Shown: positions 1 to 8,337 of the stretch, piece by piece
Layout: each line of letters begins with the position of its first letter
Position numbering within the stretch: position 1 is the stretch's first letter
From: Pedobacter segetis
Lineage (GTDB): Bacteria; Bacteroidota; Bacteroidia; Sphingobacteriales; Sphingobacteriaceae
DNA length: 64,000 bases
NCBI RefSeq assembly: GCF_016623585.1
Contig: NZ_JAEHFY010000009.1
Location: 94,073-158,072, forward strand
Direction: 5' to 3'
The notes under the pieces: generated by a model
Database searches by the model: none
What the model was told of the DNA's origin: nothing
The model's input: the letters and a program-made list of their open reading frames with translations, nothing else
Made by a program: the position numbers and the translations under genes

Positions 1-1
1 C

Positions 2-415
2 AAAAAGACCAAGGATAAAGTTGCGTTAGTAGAAGAAGTTCGTCGCGTTATCCGGGCTAGTATTGGCAATAGAGCAAAAGAGAGCTTGGTTGTGGATTTT
101 ATTAACGAAACAGATCTTGATACGGTTGAAGATAAAGTAAGTATTATAGATACCTTTTTTGAATATGCACAAGCAAAACAAAAAATAGAAGCTTCAGAAT
201 TAATTACAGATGAAAATTTAAATGAGGAGGCGACAAAGAGATACATAGCTGCATCATTAAAACGCGAATTTGCTAGTGAAAATGGTACGGAGCTGAATGC
301 CATTTTACCTAAAATGAGTCCGTTAAATCCACAGTATTTAACAAAGAAACAAAGCGTTTTTCAAAAAATTAGTTCCTTTGTAGAAAAATTCAAAGGAGTT
401 GGCGGTCAACTTTAA
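2..415 (+). CDS. hsdR: Type I restriction enzyme R subunit, C-terminal end (partial)
   Basis: The reading frame is open from the first bases of the window, so this is the 3' end of a longer gene that starts outside. The visible 137 residues include the pattern [20 protein letters not shown] and the later [11 protein letters not shown], which are typical of the C-terminal helical domain of HsdR (EcoR124_C type). HsdR is the translocase and nuclease subunit of type I restriction; it works with HsdM and HsdS, which must lie to the left if present. The first methionine-like codon of this stretch (GTG at 86) is internal and not the start. A PP2C phosphatase gene follows 45 bases later on the same strand. 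Confidence is good for the family; whether the whole enzyme is intact cannot be seen. Confidence 0.8.
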   Translation, partial: KKTKDKVALVEEVRRVIRASIGNRAKESLVVDFINETDLDTVEDKVSIIDTFFEYAQAKQKIEASELITDENLNEEATKRYIAASLKREFASENGTELNAILPKMSPLNPQYLTKKQSVFQKISSFVEKFKGVGGQL

Positions 416-460
416 ATAAGGACGAAGTTAGATGGTAACGGGTAATTTGCGAGTCTTCAA

Positions 461-1210
461 ATGAATCAGAACATAACATCTCAGTATTCTAACAAGAATC
501 GAATGAAAATACAACAGTTAACAGGGATAGGAAAAAGAGAAAGTAATCAGGATTTTATATGTATTGACGGATTAGTGTCTGGCGCTTCTTTTTTTCTTAT
601 CGCTGATGGCATGGGTGGTTACGAGAAAGGAGATGAAGCAGCGAGGATTGTGTCTGAAAATATTTTCACGTTCCTCAATTATGTTGAAGGCATCAATGAG
701 CAAAATGTACAACAAGCTACTCAAAAAGCCAATTTGGCTATCCGACAATTTAATATCAAAAATAACATTAAATCCGGTGCTACTATAGGTGGTATTATTT
801 TAGAGAAAAATATCTTCCATATTTTTTGGATTGGAGATGTAATGGTTTACCAAATAAATAAGGATAAGGTCTTATTTCAGACAAAAAGCCATACACTGAT
901 AAATAGTCTTTTAGATTCCAAAAGTACAAGAGAAGAGAAATCTTTAGGTAAATATAAGCATATCGTAACCAGATCTATATCCGGAAAACCTTCTGAATCC
1001 AGTATCGGATATCGAGCTATCCAATATTCCGAAGATGACTCATTTATTATTTGTTCAGATGGGGTTCATAATACTATTTCGCTGGAGCGGATTCTTGTAT
1101 ATGCCCGTCAAGAAAATGGCTTACAAGAATTAGAAAATCAATTTCTCAAAGAGGCGCAGGATAATTACTCAATAATAAGAATTGCCCCAAACGATCCCAT
1201 TGGGATTTAA
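461..1210 (+). CDS. PP2C-family protein serine/threonine phosphatase
   Basis: A 249-residue single-domain metal-dependent phosphatase of the PPM/PP2C family. Motifs in order: GKRESNQD near residue 25 to 32 (first metal-binding Asp), ADGMGGYEKGDEAA near 48 to 61 (DGMGG metal motif), GATIGG near 105, IGDVMVY near 122, SDGVHN near 198 and DNYSIIRI near the C-terminus. The conserved aspartates are all present, so it should be catalytically active on phospho-Ser/Thr proteins. Start is either 461 or the second methionine at 503, which sits closer to the domain edge. It has no signal peptide or membrane segment. It follows hsdR closely; no kinase partner is visible in the window, although one may lie to the left. 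The last seven residues (after IIRIA) extend past the usual domain end. Confidence 0.82.
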   Translation: MNQNITSQYSNKNRMKIQQLTGIGKRESNQDFICIDGLVSGASFFLIADGMGGYEKGDEAARIVSENIFTFLNYVEGINEQNVQQATQKANLAIRQFNIKNNIKSGATIGGIILEKNIFHIFWIGDVMVYQINKDKVLFQTKSHTLINSLLDSKSTREEKSLGKYKHIVTRSISGKPSESSIGYRAIQYSEDDSFIICSDGVHNTISLERILVYARQENGLQELENQFLKEAQDNYSIIRIAPNDPIGI

Positions 1211-1292
1211 GAATAAATACAGATATCGATATTGTTGAATTTTTTATCTGGAAAGATTTTTGCTCAAAAAGTCAAAAGCATCGACTAACAGC

Positions 1293-2051
1293 ATGAGCGA
1301 CCTCCACTTCAAACTCCGCAATCCATTTAATTTTTCCCCACACAAATTTGAGCTTGGCAGACCCTTTACCTTTTATAAATCACATGCTGACAATTTCTTT
1401 TTCCTCAAACTTTATGAGCTGGACGAAGAGGAATATTCAACATTCTATCAGTATCATTTAGGTTATTTTGTTAAGGAGAACGCTGGCGAAAAAAGAGATT
1501 TCTTCATCTATGTTTATGATCTGACAACCACCAGAATCAATTATTATAAACAACAAACTCCTTTCGGTTCAAGGCATGTGACGAACAAAGAATCATTAAC
1601 AAAATGTAATCAATTTATAAAATTCCTTCACTCCATCGACCAGTGGAACAATCATAAATCGTTAGAGATTTTGCTTGCTGAAAAGGAAGACCAGATTCAA
1701 AATTTAAAGACTCAAATCGGGAATTTGGAAACCCAAATCAAGGACCTCAATCAATACGAATCCGCCGAAAAGATCAGTATCATGGAGGGAAAAATGGCCA
1801 CGGTTATTGATTTATTCAGACAGATTCAGGAACTTGCTTTATCTGATGATAGGAAACTTTTCCGGTCACAGACGCAGAGCCCCTGGTACAAGATGCTCTC
1901 CAAATATTTCCTTCACGGAGAAAAAGAAATCCCGATAAATACCGCCAGAAATTATTTTCCTGCCAATAAAAACACCAAGCTGATCAAAGGTTCCGATGTT
2001 GCTGATGAAGATAAAATCTTCAAAATCATTCCGTACAAAAAACAAGATTAA
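1293..2051 (+). CDS. Hypothetical mobile-element protein with coiled coil
   Basis: I do not recognise a named family. The frame opens at a TTG (1260), but the ATG at 1293 gives a more natural start (MSDLHFKLRNPF) and a 252-residue protein. The N-terminal 130 residues are aromatic-rich and look globular; residues about 135 to 165 are a short heptad-like coiled coil (LAEKEDQIQNLKTQIGNLET); the C-terminal 90 residues are mixed and end in a lysine-rich tail. There is no signal peptide or membrane segment. It lies between the restriction/PP2C genes and the excisionase-like HTH gene, a position where Bacteroidota mobile elements often carry such conserved unknowns. A hairpin at 2070 to 2096 follows its stop codon. 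Confidence 0.6.
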   Translation: MSDLHFKLRNPFNFSPHKFELGRPFTFYKSHADNFFFLKLYELDEEEYSTFYQYHLGYFVKENAGEKRDFFIYVYDLTTTRINYYKQQTPFGSRHVTNKESLTKCNQFIKFLHSIDQWNNHKSLEILLAEKEDQIQNLKTQIGNLETQIKDLNQYESAEKISIMEGKMATVIDLFRQIQELALSDDRKLFRSQTQSPWYKMLSKYFLHGEKEIPINTARNYFPANKNTKLIKGSDVADEDKIFKIIPYKKQD

Positions 2052-2069
2052 CGTTGTTTACTCATTGCA

Positions 2070-2096
2070 CATGACCAAACGACTTTGTTGGTCATG
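2070..2096 (+). terminator. Hairpin after the coiled-coil protein gene
   Basis: A perfect 9-bp inverted repeat, CATGACCAA (2070-2078) and TTGGTCATG (2088-2096), with a 9-base loop lies 19 bases after the stop at 2051. No run of T follows, so it could end transcription only weakly or could instead be a protein-binding or recombination-related site. A second inverted repeat, CCAGAAGC (2134-2141) and GCTTCTGG (2174-2181), lies between it and the next gene. Confidence 0.35.
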
Positions 2097-2208
2097 CAAA
2101 TCCACCCTTTCCTACTGACTTTTGTATCGTTATCCAGAAGCACCGCTTAACCTTTATCAGGATTTATTCATTCGCTTCTGGCATCTGTTCATCTAAAACA
2201 TATTACCT

Positions 2209-2478
2209 ATGTCAGTAGAAATAATCACCAAAGAAGACCTAGTTTTGTTCAAGTCCGAGTTACTCTCAGAGATCACCAAATTGGTAAAACCTGTTAGCCA
2301 GTCCCAATCAAAGCAATGGCTAAAAAGTACAGAGGTCAGAAAGCTCTTGAACATCTCTCCAGGGACTTTGCAGAACCTCCGAATCAACGGAACGCTCAGA
2401 TACACCAAAATCGGGGGGACTATGTACTACAAATCGGCGGACATTACTAAGCTTTTGGAAGGAGGTAGTCATGCCTAG
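2209..2478 (+). CDS. Helix-turn-helix protein, excisionase/MerR-like
   Basis: An 89-residue protein with an N-terminal helix (residues 1 to 30) followed by an HTH_17-type winged helix: WLKSTEVRKLLNISPGTLQN near 37 to 56, then the basic wing RINGTLRYTKIGGTMYY. This layout is standard for the small excisionase-like regulators found next to mobilization genes in Bacteroidota integrative elements. It probably helps direct the integrase or controls the downstream mobilization genes; which of these is not visible from sequence. Its 3' end overlaps the next gene by 8 bases, so the two are probably translationally coupled. Confidence 0.75.
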   Translation: MSVEIITKEDLVLFKSELLSEITKLVKPVSQSQSKQWLKSTEVRKLLNISPGTLQNLRINGTLRYTKIGGTMYYKSADITKLLEGGSHA

Positions 2479-2767
2479 TTTAACCCAATTCCTGATCCCT
2501 GTTACTCAGGACAAACGACTCCAACCTTCCCACCTTTGTCTTTACATCTCCATGTTCTCCCTTTGGGAGCGCAGCAGGTTCAACACTCCTTTCCGGATAT
2601 CTCGAAGACAACTGATGAAACTCAGCAAGATCCGATCGACTGCAACTTATCATAAATGCATCAATGATCTGACTGCATTCGGTTATATAGATTATGAACC
2701 CTCTTATGATCATTTCAAGGGAAGCCAGATCATCATCCATGATAGTTTATTAAAAACTCATATTTAA
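2471..2767 (+). CDS. Small winged-helix-like protein of mobilization region
   Basis: A 98-residue protein overlapping the HTH gene by 8 bases. It contains a likely winged helix: the stretch FRISRRQLMKLSKIRSTATY followed by HKCINDLTAFGYIDYEPSYD looks like a recognition helix plus wing, as seen in replication-initiator-like and regulator domains. It carries no catalytic motif. Position between the excisionase-like gene and the mobilization genes suggests a role in replication, excision or transcriptional control of the element. The family is familiar as a conserved hypothetical of Bacteroidota mobile elements, but no function is established that I can name. Confidence 0.6.
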   Translation: MPSLTQFLIPVTQDKRLQPSHLCLYISMFSLWERSRFNTPFRISRRQLMKLSKIRSTATYHKCINDLTAFGYIDYEPSYDHFKGSQIIIHDSLLKTHI

Positions 2768-2909
2768 GGAAATCTCTTTTGCCGTTTTGCAGGTAGCCAG
2801 CTATGTTTTGGTTGCACCAAAACGCCGGTTTTCCTCCATCCCCTCCATTGCATTTCGGGGATGAAGGAAAAGATTTTCTCATGCTATCGCATTCAAAAAT
2901 TTTAAGACA
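2768..2909 (+). other. Candidate origin of transfer (oriT) with two hairpins
   Basis: The 142-base gap directly before the mobilization genes holds two strong inverted repeats. Hairpin 1: GTTTTGGT (2805-2812), loop TGC, ACCAAAAC (2816-2823). Hairpin 2: TTCCTCCATCCCC (2831-2843), 13-base loop, GGGGATGAAGGAA (2857-2869), 12 of 13 positions paired. Origins of transfer of mobilizable elements typically lie just upstream of the mob genes and carry inverted repeats near the nick site. The nick site itself cannot be recognised here, so this is an inference from position and structure. Confidence 0.4.
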
Positions 2910-3293
2910 ATGATAAAGCTTATGGAAGAAGATAAAAGAAACAAGGGAGGACGTCCGAGAAAGAAAATTAAAAAGGAATGCTATATCACCATCAAATGTA
3001 CGGCGTATGAAAAGAAGGTAATCGAAGCCAAGGCAAAAGCTATCCATTTAAACACCTCGGAATATTTAAGGGAACTGGGCCAGACAGGAAAAATCAATCA
3101 ACAGAACAAAGCCCTTAGTAAAGAAGTACTGTCCATGACCGGAACGCTCAATCACTTAGCGGCAAATCTTAATCAAATTGCTAAAAAGCGAAATGGGCTG
3201 GAGGAACTGAATGCCATTGAAAGAGCAAATCTAAATGTACAATCTATTGAAGTGAAACAGTTAGCCACTTTGATCAAAGAGAAGTTGAGATGA
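2910..3293 (+). CDS. MobC-like plasmid mobilization relaxosome protein
   Basis: A 127-residue basic protein with the order expected of MobC/MbpA-type relaxosome accessory proteins: an N-terminal KNKGGRPRKK basic segment (about residues 10 to 20), a ribbon-helix-helix-like part (ECYITIKCTAYEKKVIEAKA, about 23 to 42), then YLRELGQ and a helical tail with LNQIAKKRNG. It should bind oriT DNA and help the relaxase nick it. Start may be 2910 or the ATG at 2922. It overlaps the relaxase start by 4 bases (ATGA), so the two are coupled. The hairpin-rich gap before it is the likely oriT. Confidence 0.8.
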   Translation: MIKLMEEDKRNKGGRPRKKIKKECYITIKCTAYEKKVIEAKAKAIHLNTSEYLRELGQTGKINQQNKALSKEVLSMTGTLNHLAANLNQIAKKRNGLEELNAIERANLNVQSIEVKQLATLIKEKLR

Positions 3294-4297
3294 TAGGTCA
3301 TGTTTCCATAGGGAAATCAGCCTACCACTGCATCAGTTATTGTCTGGAAGATAAAAGAGAGTTGACTGAGGAGCAGAAAGCAAAACTTTCAGCAGAGGAA
3401 AAACTCCAGCACCAAAACCGGGCGGAGGTACTTTTTTACAATCAGTGCTTTGGCAACAAGAAAGAACTGGCAAGCCAGTTTCGTGATGTTCAGAAACTGA
3501 GCAGGAGGTGTGAGAAGCCGGTGCTCCATCTTTCGCTCCGTTTAGCTCCCGGAGAAAACCTGAGCAAAGCTCAACTCTCCGAGATTGGAAGAGCAGCCGT
3601 CGATGAGTTTGGGGTGGGTGACCATCAGTACATCTGCGTCCTCCATAAGGATACCAAAGAACAGCATATCCATATCGCGGCCAACCGTGTCGGCTTTGAT
3701 GGAAAGGCAGCAAAAGATGGGAACAGCTACAAACGGATGTCGGCTTTGTGCAGAAAGTTGGAAAAGCAATATGGTTTACAGGAAGTGTTGAGCCCACGGG
3801 CTTTTCTTCCGCCCAGCGAAAAAAGAATTCAAAGACATGACAGCAGAAAGGAAAAGCTGAAAAACAACATCAGAAATTCATTGGAAAAATCAGTGAGTTA
3901 CGGTGAATTTGAAAATCAGATGAAATCGCTGGGTTATCAGATCATCAAGGGACGGGGAATCTCTTTTATAGACGACAAAAAGGTAAAGGTCAAAGGGAGC
4001 GAAGTTGGTTTCTCACTGGCAAAGATTGAGAAGGTACTGGAACTGAAAAGGCAACTTCAGAAAGAGCAATCAGGAATCGGAAATCCACAAAGAGATAAAA
4101 TGCAATCCCACGATTTTGCAAAGCCAGATCAACTGGTAAAAACAGCGTATCAGGGAGATATTATCAAAAACATGGAAAAACAGATTTCTATGTTACTTAC
4201 TGACCTAACTAGGACAGAAATCGTCGCTGATGAACTTCCCGCCGAATTAAAAAGAACGAAGAAGAAAAAATACAGACATAAAGGTCGGACATATTAA
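3290..4297 (+). CDS. Relaxase/mobilization nuclease
   Basis: A 335-residue MobB-type relaxase of the Relaxase/Mobilization nuclease family (PF03432-like). It nicks one strand at oriT and pilots the DNA during conjugative transfer. The metal-binding histidine motif HIHIAANRV is at residues 126 to 134, preceded by DHQYICVLH near 111 to 119. A candidate catalytic tyrosine lies in the N-terminal SAYHCISYCLEDK stretch (Tyr12 or Tyr17). The C-terminal third is basic and probably helical. The protein is shorter than many relaxases but usual for mobilizable Bacteroidota elements. No coupling protein or type IV secretion genes are seen in the window, so transfer would depend on a helper system or on genes to the left. 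Confidence 0.87.
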   Translation: MIGHVSIGKSAYHCISYCLEDKRELTEEQKAKLSAEEKLQHQNRAEVLFYNQCFGNKKELASQFRDVQKLSRRCEKPVLHLSLRLAPGENLSKAQLSEIGRAAVDEFGVGDHQYICVLHKDTKEQHIHIAANRVGFDGKAAKDGNSYKRMSALCRKLEKQYGLQEVLSPRAFLPPSEKRIQRHDSRKEKLKNNIRNSLEKSVSYGEFENQMKSLGYQIIKGRGISFIDDKKVKVKGSEVGFSLAKIEKVLELKRQLQKEQSGIGNPQRDKMQSHDFAKPDQLVKTAYQGDIIKNMEKQISMLLTDLTRTEIVADELPAELKRTKKKKYRHKGRTY

Positions 4298-4328
4298 AAT
4301 TTAAGCTATGGCAAATGAATAAAATCAA

Positions 4329-4850
4329 ATGGATAGAGATGTTATAGAACTGGTGTTAAAGGAGTTTGCTGATGAACAGAAAAGTACCAATCAGCATATT
4401 TGTGAACTGATTAAAACAGCTGGGGAGTTGAAAGGAAAACTCAAGGATTTTGAAAAGCACATCATCAAGCCACAAACAGTATCAGATACCAAGCCTTTTT
4501 TGCTATTGCTTCAAAAGGGATTGATGGATATCCAAACAATTGTAGAAAACCAACCAAAAAGCATAACAAAGAAATTCCAGTTGTTGCTCTTTCCGGAGCA
4601 GGACGCTAAACTCTTTTATAAGATAGTTTTTGGTAGATGGTTTTTATGGTTGACGGTTATACTTGCTATCAATAACATCTATAAATGGGGAGTCCATGAT
4701 AGCGACAACCAAAAGGAGATTAAAATTGAGCAATTGGAGAATGATAAAATAAGGAGATCGTGGAAATATTTGTATAAGCATGGTAAAAAAAGTATTCAGA
4801 AAGATATGGAGAAGGCTTTTGAACATTCAACTCTAATACAAGATAATTGA
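4329..4850 (+). CDS. Hypothetical membrane protein downstream of relaxase
   Basis: A 173-residue protein not assigned to a named family. Residues 1 to 60 are helical and charged, one membrane segment is visible at about residues 101 to 118 (RWFLWLTVILAINNIYKW), and the C-terminal 50 residues are basic. Similar small single-span proteins are commonly found after the relaxase in Bacteroidota mobilizable elements, so an accessory mobilization role is inferred from position only. It is 31 bases after the relaxase stop and probably in the same transcript. The next gene is on the opposite strand, convergent with it. Confidence 0.6.
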   Translation: MDRDVIELVLKEFADEQKSTNQHICELIKTAGELKGKLKDFEKHIIKPQTVSDTKPFLLLLQKGLMDIQTIVENQPKSITKKFQLLLFPEQDAKLFYKIVFGRWFLWLTVILAINNIYKWGVHDSDNQKEIKIEQLENDKIRRSWKYLYKHGKKSIQKDMEKAFEHSTLIQDN

Positions 4851-4886
4851 TCCTAATAAATGTTTTATTAAAAAATATTACAAGAC

Positions 4887-6797
4887 CTACTCTTTTTGAA
4901 TTCTAATGAATAAATCCAAGATGTCTTTAGATATTAAATCTGGAATATCTGATATTGTTTTATTTAGAACTTCCTTTCTAAGTCTATTTTCTTCTTTAAA
5001 CCTTTGAAGTTGAGGGAATGTTGAAATTAAAATATCTGCAATATCATGCCCGTTGTTTTCTAAAAACCAAACAGGTAAATTCAGTTTTATACCATTTATG
5101 TATTCCACTTCTCTTACTGAGCCGTCACTGCTTTTTTTAAATTTAGGCTTAATTTTATCTAAAATTTTATCTGCAATTACTTGTAATTTAAAAGAATCAA
5201 AACTTCCAAAGTTTAAGAATTTTTCCTCCTTATCTAATCCTAGCTCTTCATTTTGAATGAATTTCTCCCTCAACAAGAAATACCCTAGTAGAACAGGATC
5301 AAAAATATAATTTTCAATACTATAACGACTACATAATCCTAACACTTCAATATGGCTGATTGGTGAATTTTTTAAATCCCAATCTATAATGCCGAATATA
5401 GTGGTATTACCAAAATCATTTAATCTTCTTACTATGTCCATAACTTGATCACAATTCCCTCTACCCGAAACCCCTGATGAAATAAAGTTTAATGAAATTT
5501 CCGGATTTACTTGTCGCTTAAGTAATGAATAAGCTTGGTCATAAAATTCAGCATCATATTTTGACTCAACGAAAACCTGCTTTCTATTTTGATAACTTAT
5601 ACTCAGCGAAGGAACTCCAAATGTTAAAATACTCAATGCCTTGTCTTTTGAAACAGACTCAATTTTAGTTGAGTTCGATTCCTTATTTATAACAAATAAA
5701 TTTTCAGATGGAGCAAGAGCAACTGTACTTGGGGAATGAGTCGCCATTATTACTCTAGCACCATATTCCTTAATGACAACGTTATGAATAACATCAAAAA
5801 ATTGCTTAGTTAATGACGGATGTAGATGAGCATCGATTTCATCTAAAATAATTATACTTTTTTTTAGACCTCTATATTCAAAATAATATAGCAATAATGC
5901 TAATGACATTATAACTCTTTCGCCTGATGAGAGATTATCAATTCCTATTTCTTGATTATTATTCGGATCGATTAATTTCGCTGAAAACTGATAAGGATTC
6001 AATTGGTTAAGAGGGTCTCCAAAAACAGATTCGATATGTTCAATTTCTGGAGTCATGATTCTATAAGGAATACCTGAAGCCGAAATGACTTTGTTAAGTA
6101 TTTCCCAAGGAGCTTCTCCTAAATTTGATATATCCTTATTGTTTTTTATTAAAGAGGTCTTCTTATATAAATACATATAGAAAATCATATCCAAACTATC
6201 CTGACTAATTAAATCGGAATTTTCTGTGACAATTTCTATCGGAAAAAACATCATAATATCAGCAGGTAACAAAGTTTCTATACTTTTTCCCGATTGCTGA
6301 ACAACCTCTTCAATTATTTGTTTACCAGAAGAATTTAGAGTGTGAAAAATCCTTGAATAAGCAGGATGTGGATCAACAAATCCACTTCCATCATTTATTT
6401 TCTGGCTTATATCACTGAGATACTTTTGTTCAGCATCGATAAATCTGGGATTTTTGTGTGGATCAACAAAATTTATTAAGAATTCACAAATCTTTTTAAG
6501 ATCTTGAAAACCGAATTTATTATGTTCGAAAGAAAAATGTCCTCCCCTTGAATGCCACTGTAGTAATCCAGATTTAATAAAGTCAACGTTCTCAATAGTT
6601 ATTTTTGTCGTATTATTAATTGAATATGTGTTTTTAAATTGAGTATTATGGGTTAATGACTGGTAGTATTGAGAAATCAGATATAGTAACTGAGTTTTTC
6701 CTGTTCCATTCAAACCCGTTAATATAGCTAGTTGTGGAATATCTAACCATTCAAAGTCTTTTAAAGATTTATACTCACCTTGGAATTTAACATTCAT
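4887..6797 (-). CDS. AAA ATPase fused to TOPRIM/DUF4435-like domain (PARIS-like)
   Basis: A 636-residue two-domain protein. The N-terminal part is an ABC/AAA_15-21-type ATPase: Walker A GLNGTGKTQ at 28-36, signature LSSGER at 289-294, Walker B IIILDE at 315-320, and ATHS with His354. The C-terminal part (about 405 to 636) looks like a TOPRIM or DUF4435 domain: VFVES with Glu411, then GIIDWDLK with Asp472 and Asp474 (E...DxD metal site), and RYSIENYIF at 491-499, a pattern typical of DUF4435. Known family context: PARIS defence uses an AAA ATPase (AriA) and a DUF4435 TOPRIM nuclease (AriB), and fused forms exist; OLD-family nucleases have a similar layout. It stands alone on the minus strand inside the defence island. 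Substrate and trigger are not visible. Confidence 0.75.
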   Translation of the reverse strand: MNVKFQGEYKSLKDFEWLDIPQLAILTGLNGTGKTQLLYLISQYYQSLTHNTQFKNTYSINNTTKITIENVDFIKSGLLQWHSRGGHFSFEHNKFGFQDLKKICEFLINFVDPHKNPRFIDAEQKYLSDISQKINDGSGFVDPHPAYSRIFHTLNSSGKQIIEEVVQQSGKSIETLLPADIMMFFPIEIVTENSDLISQDSLDMIFYMYLYKKTSLIKNNKDISNLGEAPWEILNKVISASGIPYRIMTPEIEHIESVFGDPLNQLNPYQFSAKLIDPNNNQEIGIDNLSSGERVIMSLALLLYYFEYRGLKKSIIILDEIDAHLHPSLTKQFFDVIHNVVIKEYGARVIMATHSPSTVALAPSENLFVINKESNSTKIESVSKDKALSILTFGVPSLSISYQNRKQVFVESKYDAEFYDQAYSLLKRQVNPEISLNFISSGVSGRGNCDQVMDIVRRLNDFGNTTIFGIIDWDLKNSPISHIEVLGLCSRYSIENYIFDPVLLGYFLLREKFIQNEELGLDKEEKFLNFGSFDSFKLQVIADKILDKIKPKFKKSSDGSVREVEYINGIKLNLPVWFLENNGHDIADILISTFPQLQRFKEENRLRKEVLNKTISDIPDLISKDILDLFIRIQKE

Positions 6798-6859
6798 ATT
6801 GTTGGTTTTTATTTAAAAGTAGAATTAATATAATTAGCTATTAGTACCTATTGGTTTTT

Positions 6860-7188
6860 CTAATAAAATATTTTTGTCATCTTACCCCAGTCAGTTAACT
6901 TTCTATGGCTAACCCTACTAATATTTGGGTCTTTTCTCCAAGCGAGTTTGTTTTCAGAATCACAAGATATGTTTAATGTAACGGATATTAAGCCTAGAGA
7001 TTCATATGCATAAACAGTGTTTCTTCCAAAATTCAAAAAACCACTTCTATTAGTGTCTCTAAATCTGTTAAACTATTAATGATATGAGTAAATCTTTGGT
7101 AAAACTCAAATGTTATTAGGTCATTTTCCTTCCAAGATAAAGGAAAGGATAAAAATGAGAACATAAGGGAAAAACCAAAGTACATCAT
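6860..7188 (-). pseudogene. Frameshifted remnant of an unidentified gene
   Basis: On the minus strand a 51-codon frame runs from ATG at 7188 to a TGA at 7035-7033 and ends in TDLETLIEVV. A second frame takes over at that point and runs, with no start, through LNFGRNTVYAYESLGLIS to a TAG at 6862-6860. Joining the two by a frameshift near 7035 to 7045 gives one continuous protein-like sequence of about 108 residues. Both parts have normal composition, which supports a broken gene rather than chance. I do not recognise the family. It lies directly upstream of the AAA/TOPRIM gene on the same strand, so it could be a decayed partner or unrelated debris. Confidence 0.4.
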
Positions 7189-7393
7189 GGAAGAGTTCAA
7201 AATCTTCATGATATTAGTACCTCCCGCAAGGCTGAACAGAAACTTGAGAAAACTACTATTGGTCTACCTCTATTATCAGAACGATGACTTGCCAGAGGAT
7301 TTCAACGATTACCTGAAAGACCTTTACCACTTGATGGATTTCTTGGACAAACTGGCGATTGCCTCCAAAGAGCTACATCCTAATGATACCTGA
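7187..7393 (+). CDS. Small conserved hypothetical protein
   Basis: A 68-residue protein beginning MEEFKIFMILVPPARLNRNL, with a helical, acidic C-terminal half (LPEDFNDYLKDLYHLMDFLD). I associate this type of short protein with mobile elements of Bacteroidota, where it often stands before a RadC-like gene as it does here; no function is known to me. It has no signal peptide or membrane segment. Its ATG overlaps, on the other strand, the ATG of the broken gene at 6860-7188, so the junction near 7187 may be a rearrangement point. About 200 bases of non-coding DNA separate it from the RadC-like gene. Confidence 0.55.
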   Translation: MEEFKIFMILVPPARLNRNLRKLLLVYLYYQNDDLPEDFNDYLKDLYHLMDFLDKLAIASKELHPNDT

Positions 7394-7597
7394 TCGATCC
7401 ATCTTTATTCAATGGATTAATTAACTGGCAAGTTTCGGCAAAAGGAAGAACCGTGGTCCGCTTCGCCAAGCTCGTATGAAAAAAATGGGTATCCCGATTC
7501 CATCGGGTCCCTCCGCATTTTTATTCATCTCCACCTTGCCCCGGTTATTCCTTTTACCGACTGAGGGCACCATAATTAATTCAAAAAAATAAAGATT

Positions 7598-8065
7598 ATG
7601 GAAAATCAACATCAAATCAGTTTATTTCAAGTGGCAGAGATCAGTATATCCTACACCCCAAAATTTAAAGCTTCAGAAAGACCAAAAGTCACTTCATCAA
7701 AAGATATTTACAACATCTTATCACAGAACTGGGACAGCCGTAAAATTGATTTATTGGAACAATTTAAAGTGGTATTGCTGAGCAGGGCAAACAAGGTACT
7801 GGGAATCGTTGATATTTCTACCGGAGGAATTGCGGGATGCGTTGCAGATCCGAAAATCATATTTGGAGCTACTTTGAAAGCTGGTGCTTCAAGTCTGATA
7901 TTATCGCACAACCATCCCTCGGGGAATTTGAGACCCAGTCAGGCTGATATTAGCTTAACCAAAAAAGTGAAAGCTGGTGGGGAATTTTTAGACATTGCAG
8001 TTTTGGATCATATCATCATGACCTCGGAAGGATATTATTCTTTTGTAGATGAAGGACTGATGTAG
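7598..8065 (+). CDS. RadC-like JAB-domain protein
   Basis: A 155-residue member of the RadC/JAB (MPN+) family. The metal-binding motif SHNHPSGNLRPSQAD occupies residues 103 to 117, with His104, His106 and Asp117 as the expected ligands. It lacks the N-terminal helix-hairpin-helix of chromosomal RadC and matches the short form carried by many integrative elements, phages and plasmids. The biochemical role of this family is unsettled; roles in recombination or in counter-defence have been suggested. It stands alone with non-coding DNA on both sides (204 bases before, 272 after). Confidence 0.85.
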   Translation: MENQHQISLFQVAEISISYTPKFKASERPKVTSSKDIYNILSQNWDSRKIDLLEQFKVVLLSRANKVLGIVDISTGGIAGCVADPKIIFGATLKAGASSLILSHNHPSGNLRPSQADISLTKKVKAGGEFLDIAVLDHIIMTSEGYYSFVDEGLM

Positions 8066-8337
8066 TCCTTTTTAAACACATTTGGAAAACACCTTATTTC
8101 CCTTTAAGCCACTAAAAGAGGGGCAGGTGTTTGACTTGGGATGGATTCTCTGTAATTTTCTTCCCCATTTGAGTAGTATAAAAAATTCTCTCCTATTGCT
8201 GTCATCGTGTTAAACTCGAAAACAAATGTCAACACTGGTTTTAAGAGCTATAAATGGTATCAACATTTGAATTTCATTTACAAACCAAAAAAAATTATAC
8301 ATTAAAAACTATCTTAGCAACACCGATACAGAAGTAA

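Noticed and set aside
3333..3797. 154-residue antisense frame in the relaxase gene
   Set aside because: Lies wholly within the relaxase coding sequence, is Cys/Pro/Ser-rich in a way typical of antisense translation, and has no recognisable motif.
7421..7615. 64-residue minus-strand frame before the RadC-like gene
   Set aside because: Overlaps the RadC start on the other strand and has no family features; the region is better seen as the promoter/leader of the RadC-like gene.
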